Counted from the stretch's first letter, positions 1 through 9,668 are shown. The stretch: 20,492 nucleotides of DNA from Gnetum montanum (GCA_015680685.1 MNCI01002855.1:125401-145892), one strand, 5' to 3'. Program-made: numbers and translations. The notes: generated by a model from the sequence alone, not told the origin.

Positions 1-130
1 AGAGGCATGGTTGTGAAGTTGTGTGTGAATTTACGTGTAACTTTTAATAATTATTTCTTTCTAAAAGATATATCATTAATTCCTTTACAGTGACCTTGTA
101 TGATATAACTAATCTAGATAACTAGCACTG
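1..130 (-). other. Untranslated leader of element A
   Basis: AT-rich sequence directly downstream (minus strand) of A's primer-binding site. No reading frame is recognisable. By comparison with elements B and C, whose gag start codons lie about 115-130 bases after the PBS, the gag start of A should lie just beyond the left edge of the window. Confidence 0.55.
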
Positions 131-148
131 TCCCTAACAATGGCGCCA
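131..148 (-). other. Primer-binding site of element A (tRNA-Asp-like)
   Basis: On the minus strand this reads TGGCGCCATTGTTAGGGA, one base after the LTR end. It matches the reverse complement of the plant tRNA-Asp 3' end (TGGCGCCGTTGCCGGGGA, from general knowledge) at most positions, with the first seven bases exact. It fixes the LTR boundary at base 150 and shows that the element extends leftward. Confidence 0.75.
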
Positions 149-691
149 ATGATGAGTGGCAAAGTACCCCTACACTCAACCATACAAATATGAGCGTTAC
201 ACATGTGATCTGGTCAAACTTCGCAGACGGACTAGTTGTGGCATCTAGACAGTTGGCCTTAGGTCACAATTCACTGTCTTTCCACTTGGACTAGTATTAG
301 CTTTGTCACGTATGGTTTAGTCTAGAGTGAGGTGTATGATGGGTTTCTAATCTAATGCTACTCTTGAAGGCAATGGAAAGTAATATTATCTAAGCTAAGA
401 GAGAAAGGGTAAGAGAATCTAGCTAGCCTAAGTGAAATGAGCATCCGTTCCTTGATCATCCATATACATCTTGGACTTCATGCATGACTACCATTGGGAT
501 TACCAAGCGCAGATTCTAGGTACGCTACTGGGTTACCAAGTAGTCACACTTAAATGCTCGTAATCAAGTCGTACTCATTCCGCGTTTTAACATGAGATAA
601 GGGTGAGAGAGATTAACTAGGAAAGCTATAAGTAATAATTAATTAAATAATTAATCTATGTAAATGTTGCAATGATGAAGTAATCTTGATC

Positions 692-697
692 TTTATT
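692..697 (-). promoter_or_regulatory. AATAAA polyadenylation-type signal in LTR A
   Basis: The minus strand reads GGCAATAAAGAT. The same context occurs at the equivalent place in LTR B (9669-9674) and LTR D (16921-16926), each about 175-190 bases after the TATA box, which marks the R/U5 side of the LTR. Confidence 0.55.
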
Positions 698-878
698 GCC
701 GGTCATGTGCGTGTCCAAGTACGTCACACTCGAATAAAGAATGTCGTACAATTACATCCACCACACTACGACATACATAGAGAGGAAAAGGGTTGAGAGA
801 AAGAAATGAAAAATGTTTAAACTAAAACTGACTTACTTCCTAATCCCTCTAATCCTTTCTAACTCATCTATCTACCTC

Positions 879-888
879 TTATTTATAG
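879..888 (-). promoter_or_regulatory. TATA box of LTR A
   Basis: CTATAAATAA on the minus strand, the likely Pol II core promoter of element A. The homologous CTATAAATAAG occurs in LTR D, and TATAAAT in LTR B. The position between the palindrome and the AATAAA signal fits the U3/R arrangement. Confidence 0.6.
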
Positions 889-904
889 ATGAGGATACAG
901 GCCA

Positions 905-926
905 CGATATTGCATATGCAATATCG
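905..926. repeat. Perfect 22-bp palindrome in U3 of LTR A
   Basis: The left arm is CGATATTGCAT and the right arm is its exact reverse complement, with no spacer. It ends 17 bases upstream of the TATA box in the LTR's transcription direction. It contains two partly overlapping ATATTG/CAATAT motifs, and a further CAATATC occurs at about 947-953. It may be a transcription-factor site or a hairpin; function is inference. Confidence 0.8.
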
Positions 927-979
927 CAGCTACTATATCACATACACAATATCACGATTGCCCAAAACACGACTCATCA

Positions 980-1270
980 ATTAGTTAGAACTTAGTTAAT
1001 AAGTAGTTAAGTTAAATTAGTCACTTAGTTACCTTTCTTCTTCCCTAGTAGCGTAGGACATAAAAACATAAAAGCTATAAAAATCATATGCCTCAAGCTT
1101 ACTTAACCATACAATTGTGACATACAAGTAAGCTTGGGAAGACAATGATCAACCAACCCATCCTTGTTCCACAAGAGTGCATAAGCACTTAGTCCTTGGA
1201 ATTCAACTGGATTGTGTGTGAAATGCTCGTATTTGTATGGTTGAGCATAGGGGTACCTCGCCACTCATCA
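980..1270 (+). repeat. Truncated 5' LTR of element B (last 291 bp)
   Basis: Aligns without gaps to 9972-10262 with about 26 differences by hand count (roughly 9%). It ends CTCATCA, followed by a PBS. The homology starts exactly at base 980, next to the end of LTR A, and the first 624 bp of the LTR are missing here. Promoter and poly(A) signals are therefore absent from this copy within the window. Confidence 0.88.
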
Positions 1271-1271
1271 T

Positions 1272-1289
1272 TGGTGCTATTGCCGAAGA
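1272..1289 (+). other. Primer-binding site of element B (tRNA-Asp-like)
   Basis: TGGTGCTATTGCCGAAGA starts one base after the LTR end. Compared with the tRNA-Asp complement (TGGCGCCGTTGCCGGGGA), the differences are all transitions, as expected of an old copy. It defines the 3' limit of the 5' LTR at 1270. Confidence 0.75.
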
Positions 1290-1406
1290 CTTAATTGTTT
1301 GTGCGCTAACTAGAACATAGGAAATCATTCACATCATTGGAACGAACCCTTAGGGTTGATTGAGAAAATAATAAATAAGAATACATTGCACACTTAACAG
1401 AAAAGT

Positions 1407-3540
1407 ATGTCTCCTTCTTCATATGAAAGCACCTCACTGACTAGGTCTAAAATAGGAAACAATCGATGACATAATACACATGACATTGATCCGCTAGTCC
1501 CTCAACAAGTTTGAGTGGTATATATTCATCCTAATGAGTATATACCAAACTTTACCTTTATCCTCCATCAAGATGAACAACTGCATTGGTGAGACTTAGA
1601 GGGTAACATAGTGTTACCTCCCAATTGTTTAGTTCCCAGCATGCTTCTTCATGCTCTCACACGAATTGGCATGCCACACTTACACATAGAATATGTTGTG
1701 CAAGACCATGACTCAAGAGAATATCATCCCATAGAGGCACAACATCAAAGGGACCTGCAACAGGAGAGACATCATAAGTCTTTGAAGGGTAAGTGGTCCC
1801 AAGACGCCCCACTTGTCTTAAGTAAAAATGAGGGTGGTGAACCTACCTCAGGCAATCACCCACACAAAGATGTTCCTCCCCTTGACTTTGGACAAGGGGT
1901 TGTGTATCAGAACCTTCATTCCACTATTCATAACCTAGGTTCTAATACCCATAGGCACAAAGGGTCTAAAAAAGGGACACGAACTCATAATAAAGGTGGA
2001 CATTCTAATCGTAATCACGATCGAGGCCAAGACTGCAGAAGAGAAGGTAGCAGACACCGTCATGGTGACGGTTTTCCTTCTTTTTCACCTTCATCATCTC
2101 CTTCACCCTCTCCTTCAATATTTAGATGCAGTCATAAAGAAAAAGATGATGGGGATAAAGGTAGGCAAAGTGGAAGTCATAGATGAAACAACCAGGAAAG
2201 GGGACAAGGGCACTCTAGAGAGTCATGACATAGAAGAAGGAAGAGTAGGGAACAACATAGGCATCATAGATGTCATGGATGAAACAATCATGATGAACCC
2301 CTACTCACTACTCAAAATATGTTAGACATAACTGAAGATATTAGAATTCCAACAAGGCACCAGAAAGATAGTAGGATTAAGAGATTAGATATGAACAACA
2401 TTCCATGATTTGAAGGGGGATATAATGCTAATCCTTAAAATCATTTACAAGCATTCCATGAGGTGTGTGCCTTACAGAACATAGAGAATGAATGGCAAAA
2501 ACTTAAGTTGTTTCCATGGATATTAGTTAAAGAAGCAGAAAGCTGGTATCGGTCTTTAGAACCAGAATCCATTCATAGGTGGAGTACTATGTTAGAACTA
2601 TTTAATGATAAGTACCAAACATACTCCTGAGTGTCCAACCTGCAAAAAGCAAATCTAAGGCTAGAAATAAGGAGGACATGAACCCTTGGATGTTGCCATG
2701 GGTCTATACTATGCACTATTACATTGTTGTCCTGGCCATGGTTATTCGCAAAGGGATCAACTACGCCATCTCATAGATGGGCTTAGGCATGAAATGAGAA
2801 GAACCCTTGGGACTTATGTCAAAGGGAGACTATCCAAGCTTAGGTCCCATCAAATTCAAAGACTATTGGAGCAAGTTGCTAAGGAAGAAGGTGAGCTATG
2901 GAAGAGAGAAAGTGCAAAAGAGTATAACTGAGATCCTTCTCTTCGGAAGAGGGGAGTAAAATTTTGTAAGGATGAAGAAGAGTCATCACTCGAACAGATG
3001 GTGAATATGAAAACTTTGCCTATCCAAAAGATTACATCAAAATTTTCGACAAAGGTAGACCAAATGTGGGATTCCCTAGACAATAGATTTCAAACTATTC
3101 TTAAAATAGTAGAGGAGTTTAGAGAGCAAGGTAGTTAGAAAAGAAAAAAGAAAGAGGTTGAACATGCACGTAGTAAGGGTGAGGGCAAAGTTTCCATCAT
3201 TGAAGAGGTTGTGGATTTGGAAACAGACAATGATAGTGGATGTGAGATATGTCAATATGACCATCCTAAGGGATGTTACCCTGTAATCTCACATCTGCAA
3301 GAGTCTGGGGTGTATGCACTCAACCCATAATTAAACAAAAGGTAAACACCCCAAAGGTTACCTTATCCTCAAGGTAACCCAAGGTAGTTCCACCAACCCT
3401 TAACATATTATCCCAGTGGAACTCCACCACAATTGATTGAGCAATATAAAGAATGGAAACACCCAAAATCATGGGGAATGCCACCACCAAGGCAACAGTA
3501 TCCTTATCGGCAACCTGACTCATATGGATATTACGTGTAG
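1407..3540 (+). pseudogene. gag of element B (capsid/nucleocapsid polyprotein), broken
   Basis: Gag would form the virus-like particle that packages element RNA. The ATG at 1407 starts a frame that continues to about 2670, interrupted only by stop codons (for example at 1467, in the segment just before 1611, and at 2184). It aligns with the gag N-terminus of element C through a shared FTFILHQDEQL stretch. A basic Ser/Pro-rich low-complexity stretch (about 1920-2180) follows. The capsid core at 2391-2630 has the Retrotrans_gag signature: FEGGY, then HLQAFHEVCAL, a KLKLFPW-type segment, ESWYRSLEPESI and FNDKYQTYS. After a frame change, 2686-2931 gives the gag C-terminal helical part. A zinc-knuckle-like CX2CX3HX3C lies at 3241-3276. 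Not functional: multiple stops and at least two frame changes. Confidence 0.8.
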
Positions 3541-3794
3541 CAGCAAAACTCCCTGACTCTACTGGTCACGTCACTCCTCAATCTCACTACCAAGCCCATG
3601 AGTATTATGGGACTTTCTCTTCTAGAGGCGATATTCTGCAAGCATATCATCCTTCTCATCTGGCTTCATCTCTTCCACCAATAACTCCACTACCACCTGC
3701 TCCTGTGATGCAAAGTGAAATCCCTACCCAACCATAGCAATGTAACATCACAAGAGTTGTTAACTCTCAACCTACTATTGATTCCAACAACCAC

Positions 3795-4454
3795 ATGAAG
3801 AAAAGACCTTTCTTTAGAACCAACAATCCAACCAAGCCCTTGCAATCACAAGCTGCTAATTCCTTAGATGCCTCAGTATCAATCAAGTCTTTGGAGCCCC
3901 CTTCAACCCAATCATCACACTCAACGCATATGGTCATGCTAACACATGCTGTCACCAATTGGATCAAAGCTAGCCACCTTCTCAGGAAATTCTCTGATCC
4001 TGGGACTCCTCTAATATACTTACAAATCGCTGAAAATGCATTGTGCAAGGCTCTTTTGAATTCAAGTTCCAGTGTCAACTTGATTTCTCAAGAAATGTAC
4101 AAGGCCTACAACCTACCTCCATTGAAAAAGAGCAACATCCATCTAGAGTTGGCCAACCAATCCATCACTGTCCCATTGGAAGTAGTGGAAGACATTGTTA
4201 CCATTGTTTGTGGATGGTTGTACCTAGCTAACTTCCTATTGATTCATGTAAACAACAATAAGGGGGACTTCCCAATCATAATGGGAAGAGCATGGCTAAG
4301 CACCATCAATGCACACCTAGGAATCCATGATCTTTCCCTAGAAATATCAAAGGAAAATATATTTGGAAATATCAAGAAGAAGAAAGTTTTGTGCATTGCA
4401 TACAGTGACATAGATGTAATTGTGTGTAGAGGTCATGGTTTGTGCAAATTTTAG
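3795..4454 (+). pseudogene. Aspartic protease domain of element B (active-site Asp lost)
   Basis: This open stretch of 219 codons would cut the Gag-Pol polyprotein. A Pro/Ser-rich linker is followed by the retropepsin-like core. The usual catalytic motif region reads ALLNSSSSVNLIS, with AAT (Asn) at 4059-4061 where the family has the catalytic Asp; element C keeps GAT (Asp) at the same place (13344-13346). The second conserved part, IIMGRAWLST (about 4277-4306), corresponds to the hydrophobic-hydrophobic-G-R motif of the family. Although this is the longest uninterrupted frame in element B, the Asp-to-Asn change alone should abolish protease activity. It is not in frame with the upstream zinc knuckle or the downstream RT. 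The preceding linker (3541-3794) carries stops. Confidence 0.75.
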
Positions 4455-4633
4455 CATTTCCTGCATGCAATCAGTATGCACAAGTGATTAACATACAAAG
4501 ATGCTTGTATGCAATAGCCACACAACAGGAAGACACCCAGTGACTGACAACTGATCAAGAAAGCAGTTCACTCATATGTATGGAACCAACTCAAGGTTTG
4601 ACTTGTGCTTACATCGATAGCATAGACGCATTA

Positions 4634-5556
4634 GAGCAAGTCCATCGCCAACTTCCAAGTCTTAACCTTGAAAATATCAACTAGGGAAAGTTGGAAATCC
4701 CTGAGAAATTTAAGTAGGAGCCCCTCGAGTTGAAACCATAGCCCATCGGTATGGAATACACGTTCCTTAAAAATGGAAAATTGGTAATTATCAATGCAAA
4801 TCTTGCTCCTCAATAGAAATAAGAATTTCTAAAGGTAATAAATAAATGGTTAGAAGCTTTTGCTTAGTCATATCCTGAATTAACTGGAATAGATCCTAGG
4901 ATATGCCAACATAGAATTTACACTAACCACTCCATGAAGCCTCGAAGAAAACCCTGGAGACGATTGAACCCTAAGATGAAGAAAGTAGTTAAGAAAGAAA
5001 TCAAACAACTTCTCAAGGCTAGGTTCATATACCCCATTGCTGATAGCAAATGGGTTAGCCCCTTAGTTATTGTGCCTAAAAAGGGAGGCAAATGGAGGGT
5101 GTGTATAGATTTTAGGCTACTAAATATGACAACATTCAAAGATCACTTTCCATTGCCATTTTTCAACCAAGTCTTAGAAACCATCGCAGGGCATCACTAT
5201 TATAGTTTTCTAGATGGATATAATGGATATAACCAAATACAAATAGCCCCANAACCAATTTGAGGCTTAACTGGTAGAAAATCCATTTGATGGTCCAAGA
5301 AGGGGTAGTACTAGGGCATAAAATCTCACACACATGGATAGAGGTAGACCCCGAGAAAATCGAAATTATCCAAGGAATTACCCAACAACTGGAAATTGTT
5401 AAAGATATTCAATCATTCCTTGGAGATACTGGCTACTATAGGAGATTTATTAAGAACTTTTCAAAGGTTGCCAAACCATTGGTGGAATTAACGAAAAAGG
5501 ATGTACCTTTCAAGTGGACTAGGGAATGCGAATTAACTTTCCAACCTCTAAAATAG
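4634..5556 (+). pseudogene. Reverse transcriptase of element B, palm region missing
   Basis: RT copies element RNA into DNA. One frame with scattered stops runs from 4634 and becomes open at 4934-5251. It shows RRLNPKMKKVV, YPIADSKWVSPLVIVPKKGG and WRVCIDFRLLN, then DHFPLPF and the first catalytic Asp in YSFLDGYNGYNQIQIAP. An unresolved N follows at 5252. The text then resumes at the equivalent of element C position 14131, so about 230 bp holding the FxDD box and the MPFGLCNAP motif are absent. From 5287 the frame gives VLGHKIS, a VDPEKIEIIQ stretch, and SFLGDTGYYRRFIKNFS of the RT-RNase H connection. Frames before and after the N differ. The gap may be a real deletion or an assembly fault. 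Confidence 0.82.
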
Positions 5557-5965
5557 AAGCTAGTAGAAACACCCATTCTACAAGCTCCTGACTGGTCCAA
5601 ACCATTCCATATCATGATTGATGTGTCCAACTATTATTTAGGAGCTATACTTACATAGTTAGATGACCAGAAGCATCCTTATTACATCCACTGTGCAAGT
5701 AAAAGTATCGCTAGTGCATAACTTAACTACACTACCATAGAGAAAGAATTAATGGTTGTAGTGTTTGCACTAGAATAGTTTAGACACTATTTATTGGGAT
5801 ATAAAGTATATATACATATAGATCATAGTGCAATCTGATTCCTCATAAATAAGCCAATGGTAAGCCCTTGTGTCATATGATGGCTTGTAATCTTACAAGA
5901 GTTTGATTTAACGATGATCGATCGTAAGGGCACCGAGAATGTAGTTACTGACCATTTATCTCGAT
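5557..5965 (+). pseudogene. RNase H domain of element B
   Basis: RNase H removes the RNA strand of the RNA/DNA hybrid during reverse transcription. The frame is the same as the RT segment after the N. Visible motifs are IMIDVSNYYLGAIL, with the first catalytic Asp at 5620-5622, then IHCASKSI, NYTTIEKELMVVVFA with the catalytic Glu, and HIDHSAI with the third acidic position. The tether ends in LTMIDRKGTENVVTDHLSRL. At least five stops interrupt it (for example in the LT*LDD, SA*LNY and SAI*FL contexts). Several stops are one transition from the expected Gln or Arg codon. Confidence 0.8.
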
Positions 5966-6139
5966 TACGATGGGACAACAAAGAGGATGAGTATCCAATT
6001 TCTAATCATTTCCCTGATGAATTCCTCTTTGCTGGTGTAGTGAATAATCAATCATCCAAGGAGACAAACTGGTACAATAGCATTCTTACCTATCTCCTCA
6101 CCCAAGAAACACCACAAGAGTTAAACCTTAAGAAGAAAC

Positions 6140-7420
6140 AATAGTTTCTTCACTGATCCAAGTACTTTATGGAGATCAATGGGCAACTTTACAAAGTATG
6201 TCCCGATGGCTTGGTTCGATGGTGTGTTCCCAATATAGATCAACTACGAATTCTCCAAGATGCTCATGAGGGTCTTTATGGGGGTCATTACGCTAAGAGA
6301 TGAATGACCATTAAGATCCTGCTTGCAGGATATTATTACCCTACATTATTTCGGGACGTCCATTGTTTCGTGCAATCTTGTAAGCATTGTCAACGTGATG
6401 GGGGAATGAATGCTAGAATGGAGCATTTGCAATAATGGATTCAATCATTAGAACCCTTCAACATTTGGGGGAATTAAGTTTATGGGGTTGATTACACCAA
6501 TGTCCAATGGAAAAGCTTATATTCTTGTTGTTGTTGATTACCTAACAAAATGGACCGAAGTAGCTGCTGTTAAAGACTGTACATCATCTATAGCTACACG
6601 ATTTGTTCAACAACAAATCATAAATAGGTTTGGTGTGTCATGTGCACTTATTTTAGACAATGGTACATACTTCATAGGTGCAACTTTTTGGAAATTAATG
6701 CAATGCTTAGGGGTTAAGCATAAATTAACTACACCATACCACCCCCATGCGAATGATCAAGCAGAAGTCACCAACAAGGAGATTACGAAGATATTGGTAG
6801 GAACCATTAGCAAGTTTAGGTGAGACTGGAGCACTAAAATGAATGATGCTCTTTAGGCATACCGCTCCACATGGAAACTCCCTATAGGCTACTCTCCCTA
6901 TGAGTTAGCGTACGGTAAACTACCAACACTTCTCATTCAAATTGAGCTCCATACACTATCCAAAACATGTGATCTCAGCCTTGACCTTGATCTAGCATAG
7001 AAACAATGGTTAGTAATCCTTAACTTGCTAGATGAAAATTAATTAGCTGCCATGTCATCTAACAAATTGCACAAGGCCTTTAATAAATAATGTCATGACC
7101 TAAGAATTAGGAAAGTTAAATATCAGCCAGGAGATAAGGTTCTCTACTGGAATCCCACACATGTGCCACAACGTACTAAATTTCAAACACTATGGGAAGG
7201 ACCTTATATTATTTATGCAACTTTTCCTTTAAGGGCCATGTCAATATACAAACCTGAGAGCTCGAATAAGAAACTTTTGGTCAACGTGCAACAAACCAAA
7301 CCTTTCCAAGAGCTTACGACAGCCAGTACACATGCTACCTCTCTTGATGGACAACCCTGCTCACTATTTTGGATCTCCTCCTTCCAACTTAGTTGTGGGG
7401 GAGATGGCCACCTATGCTAA
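6140..7420 (+). pseudogene. Integrase of element B (zinc-binding, DDE core, GPY-type end)
   Basis: Integrase inserts the element DNA into the host genome. The HHCC zinc domain is present: His codons at 6265-6267 and 6286-6288 (HX6H), and Cys codons at 6379-6381 and 6388-6390 (CX2C). A frame change near 6475 leads into the catalytic core in the open stretch 6482-6823. Asp is at 6536-6538 (VVVDY), Asp at 6656-6658 (LDNGTYF) and Glu at 6764-6766 (DQAEV). There are exactly 35 residues between the second Asp and the Glu. Downstream, past several stops, come YSPYELAYGKLP and a GPY-type module (WEGPYIIYATF, about 7193-7225). No chromodomain follows. The catalytic triad is intact, but stops and frame changes prevent a full protein. 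Confidence 0.85.
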
Positions 7421-9334
7421 CTATTCTAGGCCCTCAGTTCTTTTTGAATTTTTTTTTTACATATTTTTTGTTTTACACATTCTTTTAACTTTTCTTATTT
7501 TTGTTTTACACCATCATTCATGTTTTTACTGTTTCTTTGTTTGCTTGATTTACTTTTATTCATCATCTAATAAGTGCTCATGATGGTGGATTGAATTATA
7601 TCATATTGATTGCTAATGTTTGGTTTTTACCTTTGAATTATGATGCTGATATTAAGGTATGGTTCTTTTGGTAAAACAGGCAATGATTCCATGCTGTCCA
7701 CTCATCCATACAACTCTATGGTCTCCTTTGGCTTAGAACTATACAATCCCCTTTTTCAAAGTAAACTTGTTAATGAATTGATGGCTAGGTATTTTTGAAA
7801 CCAAGGAAAGACTTAAAGGATGAAAAGGGTATGGCTTCAAGGGGATTTGATGCATTGGTGCTGGCCATTCTCTTGGGTGCTTGGATGCTTTTTCTTGGGT
7901 TTTCTGCCATTCAAAAATTTTTCAAATATCAGAAAGTTGAGTGAATAAAAATAAGTCTTTGCAAGGTGTGGTTTTCATGCATAAACATAAAAAAAAGAGA
8001 AAAAAGAGAAAAAGGTGAGAATTCAAAGCACACCCCTTAGACATAATAAAGCAATATAGGCTACAAGCACTGGTTATGGCACTGAAAAGACATGTTTCCC
8101 ATGCTTGAAGGTTCCCTCTAACTAAGGCCCTTTCTCACTTCTTGCTTCTCCATCTCACTCTCCTTGGGATGGTGGTTACTCTTTGTGGAATCATTCTTGT
8201 TGCCTCAAGAGGATTGGCCAAGTGTATTGATGCGAGGTCACTAAATGTGATTGGTTTGAGTCTAGATTTGGGATGAGTTCTACTTAGTTATCTTAACCAT
8301 GAAATACACAAGGGGCTTTACACAATCTTGTTCTTGGGATTCCATTCCATTCTCTCCTCTCCATCTCTCTTCCCATTTTCCATCTCATTGCCAATTTTAT
8401 CATTAGTCCGTTTTGGGTTGATGCATTGTTTTTCTTTGGTGAATTCTTGTGGATAATTTTTTAAATCTTGCTTCCAAATGACATTCCTAAAGCCTATGGA
8501 CTCTTTGGTTTGTGGCTTTGTCAAGGCATAAAGGGCATGAGCCTACTTTGGGGAGGACCCACTAGAATTGCTTTTTGGTGCAATTGTTAACCTCTTTTCC
8601 TTAAACATTTCCTGCAATCAATCATTTCTTATTTCATCCCCATCCATGACATCCATTTTATTGGCGTTGTTGTTTTATATTTTTCATCTTTCCTATTCCT
8701 CATTTTTTTCCATCTTATAGCTAACGGAGGTTTGCTCTTCGTTGTGGGGGCCCTGGCACAAATTTTTCAATTTTTTTCATTTTACTAATTGCCTAACCCC
8801 TACACCTTGGGTAGTTGCTAGTGATAAATCTCCAAACCAATTTCTCCCATAACCACAACTCAGCCAATGCGCTTCATATCAAGGCAAGGAATCAACTACA
8901 TTGTGGATTATCTATCCTTGCTCATTTGTGACTATGTTGTGTGTGCAAATGGAAATCATACAAACAATGGACTAGGCTTGGAGGAAGCACTCAGGATGGA
9001 CCAGAACTAGAGGATTTATGAAAGGAGCAAGTTTGATGGCATGGCTATGGATAAACAATAGAAGGTGCAATCTTGGCATTAGCAGCAACATGCTCCATCC
9101 TCTCTCTCTCTCTCTCTCTCTCTTTCTTTTCAAGCTGCAAAATAAAGGCTTCGATGTCATTTATGTACGAGTGTTCACCACAATGGTCATGAACACTAAT
9201 GTTGTAATATGCTTATTGATCCGTTCATTGGGCATGTTGAGCCTATCATCACATTCCATCATCAGTTGTTAATTAGTTAATAGTCCCATACCTTCCCAAT
9301 ATTTTGTAAGGAACTTGAGGATGATTTTTCATTT
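7421..9334 (+). other. Non-coding region between pol and 3' LTR of element B
   Basis: About 1.9 kb without a credible protein; the short open frames on both strands have no recognisable motifs. It starts with a GTTGTGGGGGAGATGGCC stretch (about 7393-7410) that element C shares (about 16252-16270). It contains a T-rich stretch near 7440-7560, a 27-base homopurine run (7989-8015) and a second GTTGTGGGGG (about 8740). A TC microsatellite (9101-9122) and a CTTGAGG motif (9314-9320) shortly before the polypurine tract follow. Related elements can carry an extra ORF here, as element D does, but I see no remnant of D's ORF. Confidence 0.6.
9101..9122 (+). repeat. (TC)11 microsatellite
   Basis: Eleven uninterrupted TC dinucleotides, followed by a pyrimidine-rich tail (TTTCTTTTC). 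It lies in the non-coding part of element B, about 225 bp before the 3' LTR. Confidence 0.95.
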
Positions 9335-9347
9335 AGTTGTGGGGCTA
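9335..9347 (+). other. Polypurine tract of element B
   Basis: AGTTGTGGGGCTA lies directly before the TGATG start of the 3' LTR. The same arrangement, with a G run and then a short TA-containing joint before TGATGA, stands before LTR D. It would prime plus-strand DNA synthesis. It is short and only partly purine, so the exact priming point is uncertain. Confidence 0.6.
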
Positions 9348-9361
9348 TGATGAGAGCGGTT

Positions 9362-9478
9362 ACTCTAATTATTAGAGTGGTTACTCTAGTAGTTATTCTA
9401 ATTATTTAGAGTGGTTACTCTAGCGGTTACTTTAGCAGTTATTCTAATTATTAGAGAAGTTACTCTAATTATTAGAGT
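9362..9478. repeat. Repeated palindromic block in U3 of LTR B
   Basis: ACTCTAATTATTAGAGT (8-bp arms, one central base) occurs perfectly at 9362-9378 and again at 9462-9478, exactly 100 bases apart. Between them are degenerate copies of the same GTTACTCTA / TTCTAATTATTTAGAG units. The block ends 15 bases before the TATA box, so a role as promoter-proximal enhancer repeats is plausible but not shown. Confidence 0.8.
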
Positions 9479-9493
9479 AGTTGCTCCCAAGTT

Positions 9494-9499
9494 TATAAA
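9494..9499 (+). promoter_or_regulatory. TATA box of LTR B
   Basis: TATAAA inside GTTTATAAATACAG, the only strong TATA box of this LTR. It is placed 175 bases before the AATAAA signal, like the homologous pairs in LTRs A and D. Confidence 0.6.
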
Positions 9500-9668
9500 T
9501 ACAGTGCCCAGGCACACAATTGGGAAGAAGTCTTTTAGCAATCAAGTAGTGAAACTCTTGTAGTCTGTTTGAAAGTTAGAGTATTTTTCAAGTGCTCGCA
9601 GCAGGAGGTCTAAGTGTGGATGAATCGTTATTCGAGCATTGTGTACCTGAGCACACCTTGTGTATGGC

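Larger units (their letters stand above)
1..979 (-). mobile_element. Element A: 5' end of an antisense Ty3/gypsy LTR retrotransposon
   Basis: This is a partial LTR retrotransposon read on the minus strand. In its own orientation it has a complete LTR (979 down to 150), a primer-binding site (148-131) and leader sequence down to base 1, where the window ends. No gag is reached. The right end abuts base 980 of element B's 5' LTR exactly where B's homology to its own 3' LTR begins, so A inserted into B. The base run ATTAG at 980-984 would be one half of a 5-bp target duplication; the other half lies outside the window. The assignment to Ty3/gypsy rests on the LTR resemblance to elements B and D and on the PBS, since no coding sequence is visible. 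Confidence 0.8.
150..979 (-). repeat. 5' LTR of element A (830 bp, antisense)
   Basis: The plus-strand text begins TGATG at 150 and ends CATCA at 979, the 5-bp inverted termini shared with the LTRs of B and D. Reading on the minus strand it holds, in order, a perfect palindrome (926-905), a TATA box (888-879) and an AATAAA signal (697-692). A block near 500-540 resembling the 'TTGGTAACCCAGTA' stretch is also present in the LTRs of B and D. It is bounded on its 3' side by a good PBS, so it is the 5' LTR of its element. Confidence 0.85.

Noticed and set aside
1996-2325. Plus-strand 109-codon frame in gag of element B
   Set aside because: It is in a different frame from the capsid core. The 1407 frame continues through here with stops only and joins the core at 2391.
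3767-4078. Minus-strand open frame of 103 codons
   Set aside because: It overlaps the protease region of element B antisense. The plus strand has recognisable family motifs and the minus strand has none.
7163-7583. Possible chromodomain at the integrase C-terminus of element B
   Set aside because: After the GPY-type module no aromatic-cage pattern or chromodomain-like segment is seen. The sequence becomes T-rich and non-coding.
8318-8524. Minus-strand open frame of 68 codons, Lys/Glu-rich
   Set aside because: No domain and no context. Its composition reflects a pyrimidine-rich plus strand.
9018-9272. Plus-strand open frame of 84 codons spanning the TC repeat
   Set aside because: It translates a microsatellite into a Ser-Leu run, has no motif and lies in B's non-coding tail.
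7421-9334. Possible envelope-like ORF after pol in element B
   Set aside because: No frame gives a sustained translation or membrane/signal pattern, and no motif of D's extra ORF is found there.
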